From Flavonifractor sp. AGMB03687 (GTDB lineage: Bacteria; Bacillota; Clostridia; Oscillospirales; Oscillospiraceae), in contig NZ_JADKZI010000003.1 of NCBI RefSeq assembly GCF_017811815.1, positions 248,001 to 312,000 of the forward strand: 64,000 nucleotides of DNA, read 5' to 3'. Within the stretch, counting starts at the first letter, position 1, and every line of letters begins with the position of its first letter. The notes below the pieces were generated by a model. The model ran no database searches. It saw only the letters and a list, made by a program, of their open reading frames with translations, and was not told where the DNA came from. The position numbers and the translations under genes were made by a program. Positions 56,400 to 64,000 of the stretch are shown here, in pieces.

Positions 56400-57559
56400 G
56401 CCTGCTCCTCCCAGGCCTTGTAGTTGCCCAGAATGCGCACCTCGGTGGCCAGCTGGCTCAGCTCGTGGAGCACCCCGTCCATGCCGGGGGCGGTGAGGTC
56501 ACCGGTGAAGTCCAGGAAGAAGAGATACTCAAATCCCCGGCCGGGAATGGGCCGGGACTCGATCTTCAGCAGGTTGAGCCCCTGAACGGCGAAGATGGTG
56601 AGGATCTCATGGAGGGAGCCGCTCTGGTGGGGCAGACGGAACACGGCGCTGATCTTGTTGCGGTCGGGCCGCAGCTCGGGCACCGGGGACACCACCGCAA
56701 ACCGGGTGTGGTTCATGGTGTTGTGGTTGACCCGCTCGGCCAGGATGTTGAGGCCGTACAGCTCGGCGGCCCGCTTGGAGCAGATGGCGGCGGCGGTGCG
56801 GTCCCCCTTCTCCGCCACCAGCTTGGCGGAACCGGCGGTGTCCAGGGTGGGCACCCGCTTCCAGTCCCGGTGGGCGTCCAGATACTTCTCGCTCTGCATC
56901 AGGCCCTGCTCGTGGGAGTATACCGTCTTGATGTCAGCCAGCTCCACCCCGGGCAGCGCCATCAGGCAGTGCTCCACCGGCACCTGCCACTCCCCTACAA
57001 TATAATAATGATACTGGGCCATCAGATCGTATACCTGACGGATGGACCCGGTGGAGGAGTTCTCCACCGGCAACACGGCGTAGTCCACCTCGCCGCTTTC
57101 CAGGGCGGCAAAGACGTCGTTGAACCAGGGCTTGCCCACGCTGTTCACGTCCTTGCCGAAGTAGCCTACGGTGGCCTCCTCGCTGTAGCAGCCCGGCTCC
57201 CCCTGGTAAGCCACCCGGGGATTGGCCACTGGCTGGCGTGCCTTGGCCACATCAGCCAGATAGGCGGCGTAGCCCGGGTCCTCCGTCCCCTCCTTCACCA
57301 GGTGGCGCTGCTGACGGCGGGAGATGGCCATGATGCTCTCATAAAGGGCGGCCAGATCCGCCTTGCGGGCGGGGTCGTCGGTAAGGGCCGTCTTGGCGGC
57401 GATGACCTGCTTCTCCCGGCCGGCATCCAGCACGGGAATGCCCTCCCGCTGCTTATATTCCCCCACCTTGCCGGTAACAGCCATCCGCTGCAAAAAGAGC
57501 TGCACCAGTTCCCCGTCAATGCGGTCGATCTCCTGCCGATATTGCTCCAGTTCGGTCAT
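56396..57559 (-). CDS. pheA: Bifunctional chorismate mutase / prephenate dehydratase
   Basis: This 387-residue fusion makes phenylpyruvate from chorismate. Residues 1 to about 90 are an AroQ-class chorismate mutase (LEQYRQEIDRIDGELVQLFLQRMAVTGKVGEYK). Residues about 105-290 are the dehydratase (VAYQGEPGCYSEEATVGYFG, LPVENSSTGSIRQVYDLM, TRFAVVSP). The C-terminal ACT domain has ESRPIPGRGFEYLFFLDF, the phenylalanine feedback site. ATG 57559 follows AAAGGAG at 8 bp. Its presence in the operon fits the Phe-rich leader peptide upstream. Confidence 0.96.
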   Translation of the reverse strand: MTELEQYRQEIDRIDGELVQLFLQRMAVTGKVGEYKQREGIPVLDAGREKQVIAAKTALTDDPARKADLAALYESIMAISRRQQRHLVKEGTEDPGYAAYLADVAKARQPVANPRVAYQGEPGCYSEEATVGYFGKDVNSVGKPWFNDVFAALESGEVDYAVLPVENSSTGSIRQVYDLMAQYHYYIVGEWQVPVEHCLMALPGVELADIKTVYSHEQGLMQSEKYLDAHRDWKRVPTLDTAGSAKLVAEKGDRTAAAICSKRAAELYGLNILAERVNHNTMNHTRFAVVSPVPELRPDRNKISAVFRLPHQSGSLHEILTIFAVQGLNLLKIESRPIPGRGFEYLFFLDFTGDLTAPGMDGVLHELSQLATEVRILGNYKAWEEQA

Positions 57560-57577
57560 GTTCCATCGCTCCTTTTT

Positions 57578-57637
57578 ACGGGCGGGTGTGGGCACCCGCC
57601 CCTACGTAGGGGCCGATGCCCTCATCGGCCCGCACAT
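57578..57637. repeat. Pair of GC-rich hairpin repeats between aroC and pheA
   Basis: Two adjacent palindromes, GGGCGGGTG/CACCCGCCC (about 57579-57602) and GGGGCCGATG/CATCGGCCC (about 57608-57632), are joined by CTACGTAG. They fill most of the 79-bp aroC-pheA spacer in an otherwise overlapping operon. They look like interspersed REP-type units of this lineage and resemble the hairpins in the ssnA cassette. Confidence 0.75.
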
Positions 57638-57638
57638 T

Positions 57639-58682
57639 TCAGATCCCCAGCACTTGGCAGGCAGCCAGCGCCGCCGCCGCCTCGATGACCGGCACAGCCC
57701 GGGGCACGATGCAGGGATCATGCCGGCCCTTGATCTCCATCTCCACCTCTTCCCCGGTGCGCAGATCCACGCTCTCCTGGGGCAGGGCAATGGAGGGGGT
57801 GGGCCGGATGGTGACCTCAAAGGTCACCGGCATGCCGTTGGTGATGCCGCCGTTGACGCCGCCGGCGTGGTTGGTCTTGGTGACCACCTTGCCGTCCTCC
57901 ACGGCGAAGGGGTCGTTGGCCTCGCTGCCCCGCATGAGGGAGAAGGCCACACCGGCGCCGAACTCGATGCCCTTCACCGCAGGTACCGCAAAGAGGTACT
58001 GGGAAAAGATGCCCTCCACATTGCAGCCGAAGTCGGGAGCGCCCAGCCCGGCGGGCAGGCCGGTGACGGCGCACTCGATGGCGCCGCCTACACTGTCCTG
58101 CTCCTCCTTGGCCTCCAGAATGGCCTGGCGCATCTCCTCCCCCTTGCTGTCGTCCAGCACCGGGAAGGCCTTGGCGGCCACACCCTTCAGGTCCTCCGGG
58201 TCCTCCAGGGCAGCGTCGCAGATACCGTAGATGGAGCTGATGTGGGCCCCCACCTTCACGCCATGACCGGCCAGCACCTGCTTGGCTACCGCGCCAGCAG
58301 CCACCAGGGGCGCGGTGAGTCGGCCGGAGAAGTGACCGCCCCCCCGATAGTCCAGGCAGCCCTTGCTCTTGATAAATCCGGCGTAATCCCCGTGGCTGGG
58401 CCGGGGGGTGTACCGGATGGATTCGTAGTCCTTGGAGTGCTGGTCGGAGTTGTGGATCACCATGGCCAGGGGAGCCCCGGTGGTCTTGCCCTCAAACACT
58501 CCGGAGAGCACCTCCACCAGGTCGCTCTCTTTCCGGGCAGTGGCGGTGGGGTCCTGGCCCGGCTTCCGCCGGTCCAGCTCCTTCTGCACCTGTTCCAGAT
58601 CCAGCTCCAGTCCGGCGGGCACCCCCTCCAGCACCACGCCGATAGCGGGGCCGTGGGATTCGCCGAAGATCATATGTCGCAT
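57639..58682 (-). CDS. aroC: Chorismate synthase
   Basis: This 347-residue FMN-dependent enzyme converts EPSP to chorismate. It has the N-terminal signature HMIFGESHGPAIGVVLEGVPAG, DRRKPGQDPTATARKESD, RPSHGDYAGFIKSKGCLDYRGGGHFSGRLTAP and the late NHAGGVNGGITNGMPV. ATG 58682 follows GGGAGG and overlaps the end of aroA by 13 bp. The N-terminus is a few residues shorter than typical (no SSTFG motif), so a longer start at 58745 is possible but has no Shine-Dalgarno. Confidence 0.94.
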   Translation of the reverse strand: MRHMIFGESHGPAIGVVLEGVPAGLELDLEQVQKELDRRKPGQDPTATARKESDLVEVLSGVFEGKTTGAPLAMVIHNSDQHSKDYESIRYTPRPSHGDYAGFIKSKGCLDYRGGGHFSGRLTAPLVAAGAVAKQVLAGHGVKVGAHISSIYGICDAALEDPEDLKGVAAKAFPVLDDSKGEEMRQAILEAKEEQDSVGGAIECAVTGLPAGLGAPDFGCNVEGIFSQYLFAVPAVKGIEFGAGVAFSLMRGSEANDPFAVEDGKVVTKTNHAGGVNGGITNGMPVTFEVTIRPTPSIALPQESVDLRTGEEVEMEIKGRHDPCIVPRAVPVIEAAAALAACQVLGI

Positions 58683-59899
58683 GTCAGTTTTCCTCCCAAT
58701 CTGCGGTAATCCTCCCAGAACCGGGGATAGGACTTTTTCACGCACTCCGCGCCGGTGATGGTCACCGGCTCCTCACACCGGATGGCGGCAATGGCCGCCA
58801 TCATGGCGATACGGTGGTCGTTGTGGCCGGAGACAGTGACGCCCCCCGCTAACTTCTCCCACCCGTGGATCACCAGGTAGTCTTCATGCTCCTCCACCTG
58901 GGCGCCCAGGGCGTTGAGCACCTCGGTCACGGTGGCCAGCCGGTCACTCTCCTTGATGCGCAGCCGCCCGGCATTGACAATGCGGGTGGTTTCCCCTGCC
59001 CGCAAGGCAGCCATGGCAGCCAGCGGGGGCACCAGGTCGGGGCACTGGCTCACGTCCAGGTCCACCGCCCCCTGCCCCTGCAGCTTCATGAAATAGGGCA
59101 CGATGTGCATATCCCCCTGGACGGAATAGGCATTGAGCCCCTGGATATCTACCTGGCACCCCAGGCTCACCGCCCCATACCAGAAGGCGGCGTTGGACCA
59201 GTCTGCCTCGATGGCCAGATCCCGGTGCTGGTAGTACTGATTGCCCGGCACATGGAAGGTGCGGGCTCCGTCGTACTCCGCCTTTACCCCGAACTGCTCC
59301 AGGGCGTCCAGGGTCATATCCACATAGCCCCGGCTCTCCAGATCGGTGGTGAGCAGAATCCGGCTGTCCCCCTCCAGCAGGGGCAGGGCGTACAGCAGGC
59401 CGGTGATAAACTGGGAGGACACGTTACCCGGCAGGGTGTAGTCTCCGGGAGTCAGCTTGCCCCGTACCGTCAGCACTCCATCCTTCTGCTCATAGAAGAT
59501 GCCCTTCTCCCGGAAGAGGGCAAAGTAGGGCTCCTGGGGCCGCTCCATCAGCCGCTCGTGGCCGGTGAACTTGCCGCCTCCTTTGAGGGCCAGGGCCACC
59601 GGAATGAGAAAACGGAGGGTGGAACCGCTCTCTCCGCAGTCCATCACCTCAGAGGCGGGCTCCTCGTGGCCGTCCACCAGGTCGGCGCCCCGGATGATGG
59701 TGCCGTCGGCAGAGGCGTCGGCGTCCAGGGTGCGCATACACCGCAGGGTGGCCTGAATGTCCTCCGACAGGTCCACGTTGGACAGCTTACAGAAGCCGTC
59801 GGACAGAGCGGCGGCAATGATGAGCCGGTGGGCCTGGCTCTTGGAGGGGGGCGGGGTCACCGCTCCCGCCAGCGGGGTGGGCGTAATGGTCACGTTCAT
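58670..59899 (-). CDS. aroA: 3-phosphoshikimate 1-carboxyvinyltransferase (EPSP synthase)
   Basis: This 409-residue enzyme joins phosphoenolpyruvate to shikimate-3-phosphate. Motifs are TPPPSKSQAHRLIIAAALSDG (phosphate-binding Lys), CGESGSTLRFLIPVALALKGGGKFTGHERLMERP (the GNAGTA-region counterpart is GESGST, the class II-like form) and RIKESDRLATVTEVLNALGA. Its start overlaps aroB by 4 bp. The GESGST replacement of the usual LGNAGT motif is the kind of active-site difference seen in naturally glyphosate-insensitive forms (inference). Confidence 0.95.
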   Translation of the reverse strand: MNVTITPTPLAGAVTPPPSKSQAHRLIIAAALSDGFCKLSNVDLSEDIQATLRCMRTLDADASADGTIIRGADLVDGHEEPASEVMDCGESGSTLRFLIPVALALKGGGKFTGHERLMERPQEPYFALFREKGIFYEQKDGVLTVRGKLTPGDYTLPGNVSSQFITGLLYALPLLEGDSRILLTTDLESRGYVDMTLDALEQFGVKAEYDGARTFHVPGNQYYQHRDLAIEADWSNAAFWYGAVSLGCQVDIQGLNAYSVQGDMHIVPYFMKLQGQGAVDLDVSQCPDLVPPLAAMAALRAGETTRIVNAGRLRIKESDRLATVTEVLNALGAQVEEHEDYLVIHGWEKLAGGVTVSGHNDHRIAMMAAIAAIRCEEPVTITGAECVKKSYPRFWEDYRRLGGKLTCDI

Positions 59900-60960
59900 T
59901 TCAGTTCCTCCAGCAGTGCGGCTTTGGGCATTTTATGGGGGATGGCACGGCCCATCTCTTCCAGCAGGATCACGCTGATATCCGCCCCCGCCCCCTTCTT
60001 ATCCAGGCCGATGGCGGCGGCGTACTCCTCATGGGTGCAGGGGATGTCCACCGGCAGGCCCAGGGGGGTGAGCAGGGCGGCGACACGATCCGCCGTCCCC
60101 GCCGGGGTGATGCCCAGGGTCTCCCCCAGTTGGGACGCACGCACCATACCGGCAGCCACCGCCTGGCCGTGGGTCCATGTCTCATAGTGGCCCGCCTTCT
60201 CATAGGCGTGGCCCAGGGTGTGGCCGAAGTTGAGGAGCATCCGTTTTCCTGTGTCCCGCTCGTCTTCTTCCACTACCATTCGTTTTAAATTGCAGCAGGT
60301 ATACAAAACGTGTTCGATTTCCGCCATGATTCCCTCCCGGCTGGGCCGGGCGGCCAGGAAATCGAAGAAGGCGCCGTCCAGGATGCAGCCGTACTTAATG
60401 ACCTCCGCCATGCCGTCGGCGAAGGTGGCGTCGGGCAGGGTGTTCAGAGTCTCCGGGTCCATCAGTACCAGCTTGGGCTGCCAGAAGGCACCGGCCAGAT
60501 TCTTGCCCGCCTGGAGGTCGATGGCCACCTTGCCGCCCACGGAGGAGTCCACCTGGGAGAGCAGGGTGGTGGGGATCTGGACAAAGTCCACCCCCCGCAG
60601 GATGGTGGCAGCGGCAAAGCCCGCCAGGTCCCCCACCACGCCGCCGCCCAGGGCCACCACGGCGTCGGTGCGGGTGAGGCCAAAGTCCATCATGCACTCC
60701 CACAGACGGGTGAGCTCTCCGGCACACTTGGAGGCCTCCCCGGCTGGAATCTCGCAGACAGCGGTCTTAAAGCCGGCGGCCTCCAGAGGAGGGATGACCC
60801 GGTTCAGGTACAGGGGGCCCACCGTGGAGTCGGTCACCACAAAAAGGCAGCTGGCTCTGGGCAGAGCGGCCCGGCACAGCTGGCCCGCCCGATCCAGCAG
60901 ACCCCGCTGAATCAGGATATCATATTCCCGCCCCGGCAGGGCGACGGTGAGGGTTTTCAT
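59896..60960 (-). CDS. aroB: 3-dehydroquinate synthase
   Basis: This 354-residue NAD- and metal-dependent enzyme turns DAHP into 3-dehydroquinate. It has the NAD site GGGVVGDLAGFAAATILRGVDFVQIPTTLLSQVDSSVGGKVAIDL and the metal histidines in LNFGHTLGHAYEKAGHYETWTHGQAVAAGM. It is the second gene of the operon, 45 bp after aroF, and overlaps aroA. Confidence 0.96.
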   Translation of the reverse strand: MKTLTVALPGREYDILIQRGLLDRAGQLCRAALPRASCLFVVTDSTVGPLYLNRVIPPLEAAGFKTAVCEIPAGEASKCAGELTRLWECMMDFGLTRTDAVVALGGGVVGDLAGFAAATILRGVDFVQIPTTLLSQVDSSVGGKVAIDLQAGKNLAGAFWQPKLVLMDPETLNTLPDATFADGMAEVIKYGCILDGAFFDFLAARPSREGIMAEIEHVLYTCCNLKRMVVEEDERDTGKRMLLNFGHTLGHAYEKAGHYETWTHGQAVAAGMVRASQLGETLGITPAGTADRVAALLTPLGLPVDIPCTHEEYAAAIGLDKKGAGADISVILLEEMGRAIPHKMPKAALLEELK

Positions 60961-61005
60961 GGCTGTCCCATCCTTTCCACAACAGCGTGGGTTGTCATGC
61001 TGCGC

Positions 61006-62025
61006 TTATTTTACCAGTTTCTTTTCAACCAGGTCAACCAGGGCCCCCACCTTGTGCATCAGAGCGTCGAACTTCTGGGGGGTCAGGGACTGCTGGCCGT
61101 CGCACTTGGCGTGGGCGGGGTCGTTGTGGACCTCAATGATGAGGCCGTCAGCGCCCGCCGCCACGGCGGCCAGGGCCAGGGGCTCCACCATCCAGTACAT
61201 ACCGGCGGCGTGGGAGGGGTCCACGATGATGGGCAGGTGGCTCATCTGCTTGATGGCGGGGATGGCGGACACGTCCAGAGTGTTGCGGGTGTAGGTCTCA
61301 AAGGTGCGCACGCCCCGCTCGCACAGGATCACGTTCTCATTGCCGGAGGCCATAATGTACTCGGCAGACATGATCCACTCCTCGTAGGTGTTGGACAGGC
61401 CCCGCTTGAGCAGGATGGGCTTGCTCATCTTGCCCACTTCCTTCAGCAGCTCGAAGTTCTGCATGTTGCGGGCGCCCACCTGGACCACATCCACCTCACG
61501 CTCGAAGAGCTCGCACATCCGGGGGTCCATGATCTCGGTGACGATGGGCAGACCGGTCTTGGCCCGGGCCTCCACCAGCAGATCCAGACCGGCGGTGCCC
61601 ATGCCCTGGAAGGAGTAGGGGGAGGTACGGGGCTTGAAGGCGCCGCCCCGCAGCATGGCCGCGCCGGAGCGCTTCACGTCCTCGGCCACGGCGCAGATCT
61701 GCGCCTCGCTTTCCACCGAGCAGGGACCGGCGATGACGGAGAAGTAGCCCCCGCCGATCTTGGCATTGCCCACGGTGACCACGGTGTCCTCGGGGTGGAA
61801 CTTGCGGTTGGCCTTCTTGTAGGGCTCCTGCACACGCATGACTCGCTCCACGTTGGGGTTGATGGAGATCTTGTCCATATCCACAGCGGTGGTGTCGCCC
61901 ACCAGGCCCAGAATGGTGCAGCCCACGCCGTTGGTGATGCCAACCTCCAGGCCCTGTTCCTTCAGCTTGCCGACCAGCTGGTCAATATCCGCCTGGCGGG
62001 TACCGGGCTTCATAACAACTACCAT
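61006..62025 (-). CDS. aroF: DAHP synthase (3-deoxy-7-phosphoheptulonate synthase), type I-beta
   Basis: This 339-residue first enzyme of the shikimate pathway condenses PEP and erythrose-4-phosphate. Residues 1 to about 95 form an N-terminal ferredoxin-like regulatory domain (MVVVMKPGTRQADIDQLVGKL) of the B. subtilis/Thermotoga type. The barrel has VIAGPCSVESEAQI, RGGAFKPRTSPYSFQG, PILLKRGLSNTYEEWIMSAEYI and DPSHAAG. It heads the operon and is the direct target of the leader attenuator. AAAGGAAG lies before the ATG. Confidence 0.96.
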   Translation of the reverse strand: MVVVMKPGTRQADIDQLVGKLKEQGLEVGITNGVGCTILGLVGDTTAVDMDKISINPNVERVMRVQEPYKKANRKFHPEDTVVTVGNAKIGGGYFSVIAGPCSVESEAQICAVAEDVKRSGAAMLRGGAFKPRTSPYSFQGMGTAGLDLLVEARAKTGLPIVTEIMDPRMCELFEREVDVVQVGARNMQNFELLKEVGKMSKPILLKRGLSNTYEEWIMSAEYIMASGNENVILCERGVRTFETYTRNTLDVSAIPAIKQMSHLPIIVDPSHAAGMYWMVEPLALAAVAAGADGLIIEVHNDPAHAKCDGQQSLTPQKFDALMHKVGALVDLVEKKLVK

Positions 62026-62041
62026 GATGCTCGCTTCCTTT

Positions 62042-62085
62042 CAAAATACAAAATGGGCGCCCATTGATGAAATCAATGAGCGCCC
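62042..62085 (-). terminator. Attenuator terminator before aroF
   Basis: On the minus strand the stem GGGCGC-T-CATTGAT/ATCAATG-G-GCGCCC (62055-62085), loop TTC, is followed by ATTTTGTATTTTG and lies 30 bp upstream of the aroF ATG. Its 5' half can pair instead with 62128-62140 (sense GATGGAGTGAATG; 12 of 13 positions including two G-U), which forms an antiterminator. Confidence 0.85.
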
Positions 62086-62143
62086 TGTCATACATACAAG
62101 GTGTGATCCGGCCCTATAAGGCCCACCCATTCACTCCATCCTC

Positions 62144-62236
62144 TTATTTTCCCATGCCAAAAAAGCCGGTGCCCATAAATCGAGCCCAGCCATAGGAAAA
62201 CAGGAAGGATGCAGTTGTGAGGGAACGTTTGGACAT
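62144..62236 (-). CDS. Aromatic-rich leader peptide of the aro operon
   Basis: This is a 30-residue leader peptide starting MSKRSLTTASFLFSYGWARF. It has Phe at 11, 13, 20, 25 and 26, Tyr at 15 and Trp at 17 (7 of 30 aromatic). GAGG lies 9 nt before its ATG, and its start is about 26 nt from the predicted transcription start. The stop codon is followed 3 nt later by the antiterminator strand (62128-62140). A ribosome that finishes the peptide would therefore cover that strand and let the terminator form, whereas stalling at Phe25-Phe26 leaves it free. This is the classic pheL/trpL logic, placed before a complete shikimate operon. I do not recognise it as a described family. Confidence 0.8.
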   Translation of the reverse strand: MSKRSLTTASFLFSYGWARFMGTGFFGMGK

Positions 62237-62268
62237 ACTTGCGCGCCTCACTTTTCCAGGTTGCAGTC

Positions 62269-62297
62269 ATTATAACCCCTCCCGCCCCGGATTGCAA
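62269..62297 (-). promoter_or_regulatory. Promoter of the aro operon
   Basis: On the minus strand, TTGCAA (62292-62297), a 17-bp spacer and perfect TATAAT (62269-62274), about 240 bp upstream of aroF. Confidence 0.85.
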
Positions 62298-62398
62298 CCG
62301 CAATTGTGTACAAATGCGCCTCTTTCTTCCTCTTCCGCCCTGCAAGTTTCCCATAACAGAATGCCCTGGCGGGATCGGTTCCCGCCGGGGCACTGTGC

Positions 62399-63769
62399 TC
62401 AGATGTGGATATGTCCGTTCTGGGACTCTCCCTCCGGCATGTGGCGCAGCAGCTGCCGCAGGCACAGGGCGAAGAGCACCGAGCTAATGGACCAGGTCAA
62501 GGGGTAGGCCCAGTACACCACCCGGATGTCCGGGATGATGCTGACCGTGATGGTGATGTAGGTGATGCGCAGGGCACACCAAACCGCCAGCATAATGGCC
62601 ATGGGCACGATGGGTCGTCCCATGCCTCGCAGGATACCGGCGCAGCAGTGGGAGAAAGCCAGCAGGCAGTAGAACAGGGACACGGTGCGGGCGTAGGCGG
62701 TACCAAAGGCCACCACCTCCGGTTCGCTGTTGAAGGCGGCCACCAGCAGCGGGGAGGCCAGGAAGATAATCGCTCCGATGAGTTCCGCCAGCAGGGGGCT
62801 GCACAGCAGGCCAAATTTCATACCCGCCCGCACCCGGTCAAACTTCCGGGCGCCTACGTTCTGGCTCACAAAGGTGGACAGAGCCAGGGCGAAGCAGGTC
62901 ACCGGCAGGAAGGCGAAGCCCTCAATGCGGCTGTAAGCGCCGCAGCCCGCCATAGCCGCCGACTCAAAGGCGTTGATGTTGGCCTGGACGATGACGTTGG
63001 CCAGGGAGACCACCGAGCTCTGCACGCCGGAGGGGATACCCAGGGTAATGATCCGCTTGAAGGTGGGGCCCTCAAAGCGCACCCGCCGCCAGTTCACCCG
63101 GTAGCCCTCCTTGGTGAGGGTCAGCTTGCGGAAGGCCAGGAAGGCGGCCAGGCACTGGCTGAGGATGGTGGCCAGGGCGGCGCTGCCCACTCCCATGTGG
63201 AGCACCGCCACGAAGAGCAGGTCCAGCACCACATTGGTGAGGGAGGCGGCGATGAGGTACTTCATGGGACTGCGGCTGTCACCCACCGACTGGAGGATAC
63301 TGGCCCCCATGTTGTAGAGCACCACGGCGGAGGAACCGCAGAAGTAGATCCGGAAGTAGAGGATGGAATTCTCAATCACGTCGGCGGGGGTGCCGATCCA
63401 CTTCAGGATCTGGGGCGTCAAGATCACGCCCACCGCCGTCAAGATCACACCTGCTGTCAGGCCCAGGGCCACGGTGGTGTGGACGGCCCGTTCCATGTTG
63501 TCGTCGTCCTCCGCCCCGTAGTACCGGGCGATGAGTACGCCCGCGCCCAGTGACACGCCGTTGATAAAGCCCACCATCAGCAAAATCATGCTACTGGAGG
63601 AGCTGACCGCCGCCAGAGCGGCTCGGCCGATGAAGTTGCCCACGATGAGGGAGTCCACAGCATTGTACATCTGCTGGAACAGGTTGCTCAAAAAGATGGG
63701 CAGGGCAAAGGCCAGCATCTTTTTTGGGACGCTGCCCTCCGTCAGTCGATTCTGCTCATTGCGATTCAT
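62399..63769 (-). CDS. MATE-family efflux transporter
   Basis: This 456-residue multidrug/toxin exporter-like protein has 12 predicted helices in two homologous halves. It begins RLTEGSVPKKMLAFALPIFLSNLFQQMYNAVDSLIVGNFIGRAALAAV (DinF/NorM-type opening), and the second half repeats it with FEGPTFKRIITLGIPSGVQSSVVSLANVIVQANINAFE. The substrate is unknown. ATG 63769 is preceded by CGGAGA at about 10 bp. The gene ends directly at the aro operon promoter region and is transcribed towards it. Confidence 0.9.
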   Translation of the reverse strand: MNRNEQNRLTEGSVPKKMLAFALPIFLSNLFQQMYNAVDSLIVGNFIGRAALAAVSSSSSMILLMVGFINGVSLGAGVLIARYYGAEDDDNMERAVHTTVALGLTAGVILTAVGVILTPQILKWIGTPADVIENSILYFRIYFCGSSAVVLYNMGASILQSVGDSRSPMKYLIAASLTNVVLDLLFVAVLHMGVGSAALATILSQCLAAFLAFRKLTLTKEGYRVNWRRVRFEGPTFKRIITLGIPSGVQSSVVSLANVIVQANINAFESAAMAGCGAYSRIEGFAFLPVTCFALALSTFVSQNVGARKFDRVRAGMKFGLLCSPLLAELIGAIIFLASPLLVAAFNSEPEVVAFGTAYARTVSLFYCLLAFSHCCAGILRGMGRPIVPMAIMLAVWCALRITYITITVSIIPDIRVVYWAYPLTWSISSVLFALCLRQLLRHMPEGESQNGHIHI

Positions 63770-63901
63770 TGGGTTCCATCTCCGCTCTCTGTGATATTCC
63801 TTTATTATTAGCCTGCGGAGCGGAAAAGTCAAGGCGGCCAGTCACCCTTCCCGGCAGACGGAATAGGATGGAGCAGTCACTGGGAACGGAGGGCACGCGC
63901 C

Positions 63902-64000
63902 ATGAGACATGAATTGAACCTGTGGGTGGCGGGAGGCGACCTGCGGCAGGCCAAACTGGCGGAGCTGCTGGCAGCCGACGGCCACACGGTACATACCTGG
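63902..64000 (+). CDS. Dipicolinate synthase subunit A-like protein, N-terminus (partial)
   Basis: Only 33 residues are inside the window: MRHELNLWVAGGDLRQAKLAEL and onward to HTVHTW. The pattern hydrophobic strand-GGDxRQ-xxLAxxLxxxGH matches the N-terminal NAD-binding fold of dipicolinate synthase A (DpaA/SpoVFA), which makes the spore-core chelator dipicolinic acid. GGAGGG precedes the ATG. The rest lies past the edge, so the call rests on one motif. It would mark the organism as a spore former. Confidence 0.6.
   Translation, partial: MRHELNLWVAGGDLRQAKLAELLAADGHTVHTW

Noticed and set aside
62042-62297. T-box leader for the aro operon
   Set aside because: No AGGGTGGnACCGCG-type T-box sequence is found; the closest, GGGTGGGCC near 62119-62127, lacks the required bases, and no Stem I specifier features are seen.
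62088-62465. 125-codon frame over the aro leader (other reading frame)
   Set aside because: Its only good internal ATG lies on the -10 box of the aro promoter, so it would not be translated from that transcript. The aromatic-rich frame 62144-62236 has the better Shine-Dalgarno and geometry.

Overview
This window is a chromosomal segment of a GC-rich, anaerobic, spore-forming Firmicute. The gene set fits a gut Oscillospiraceae-type Clostridium (a relative of Flavonifractor, Lawsonibacter or Intestinimonas). Evidence for this is a class II B12-dependent ribonucleotide reductase, a zinc-type S14, an adenylate kinase with a Cys4 lid, a dipicolinate-synthase-like gene at the right edge, a SpoVB-like flippase, strong TTGACA/TATAAT promoters, and a linked cluster for anaerobic purine (urate/xanthine) breakdown. 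The genus is an inference. I see no phage, insertion sequence, CRISPR, rRNA or tRNA.

Layout. 0-9 kb is housekeeping: a truncated choloylglycine-hydrolase-like gene, nrdJ, a CPBP membrane protease, a SpoVB/MurJ-like flippase, a DUF554 membrane protein, a galactofuranose pair (glf plus a family 2 glycosyltransferase) and inorganic pyrophosphatase. 9.3-16.1 kb is a complete phosphate regulon, pstS-pstC-pstA-pstB-phoU-phoB-phoR, behind a Pho-box promoter. 16.2-31.5 kb is the purine-catabolism block. It has two minus-strand units: ssnA-ygfK-xdh, then ygeX-ygeY-ygeW-arcC with its own promoter after a terminator. A divergent YheO/DauR-type regulator and an NCS2 purine permease adjoin it. Together they would import a purine, oxidise or reduce and open it, convert the remnant (2,3-diaminopropionate and carbamoyl compounds) to pyruvate, ammonia and carbamoyl phosphate, and make ATP with carbamate kinase. 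31.8-35.7 kb carries a LysO exporter, a CYTH protein, an M20 amidohydrolase and a CorC-type transporter protein behind a structured leader.

35.9-52.4 kb is the S10-spc-alpha ribosomal superoperon, rpsJ to rplQ, all on the minus strand. It is interrupted by a 371-bp non-coding gap with an internal promoter between rpsN and rpsH. 52.4-53.9 kb is a GT39-like membrane protein. 54.0-62.3 kb is a complete shikimate-to-phenylpyruvate operon, aroF-aroB-aroA-aroC-pheA-aroK-aroQ-(membrane domain fused to aroE). The window ends with a MATE exporter and the start of a dipicolinate synthase A-like gene.

The most interesting signals are regulatory. First, the aro operon leader encodes a 30-residue peptide with five Phe, one Tyr and one Trp codon, followed by mutually exclusive antiterminator and terminator pairings: a textbook ribosome-mediated attenuator, here for a whole shikimate operon. 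Second, the ssnA operon has a roughly 210-nt structured leader ending in an intrinsic terminator with a competing antiterminator, a candidate uncharacterised riboswitch or attenuator for purine catabolism. Other notable points are a 200-bp duplicated ssnA 3' end with a hairpin cassette, an in-frame ArAE-AroE fusion with an internal Shine-Dalgarno, and a palindromic element forming the C-terminus of AroQ.
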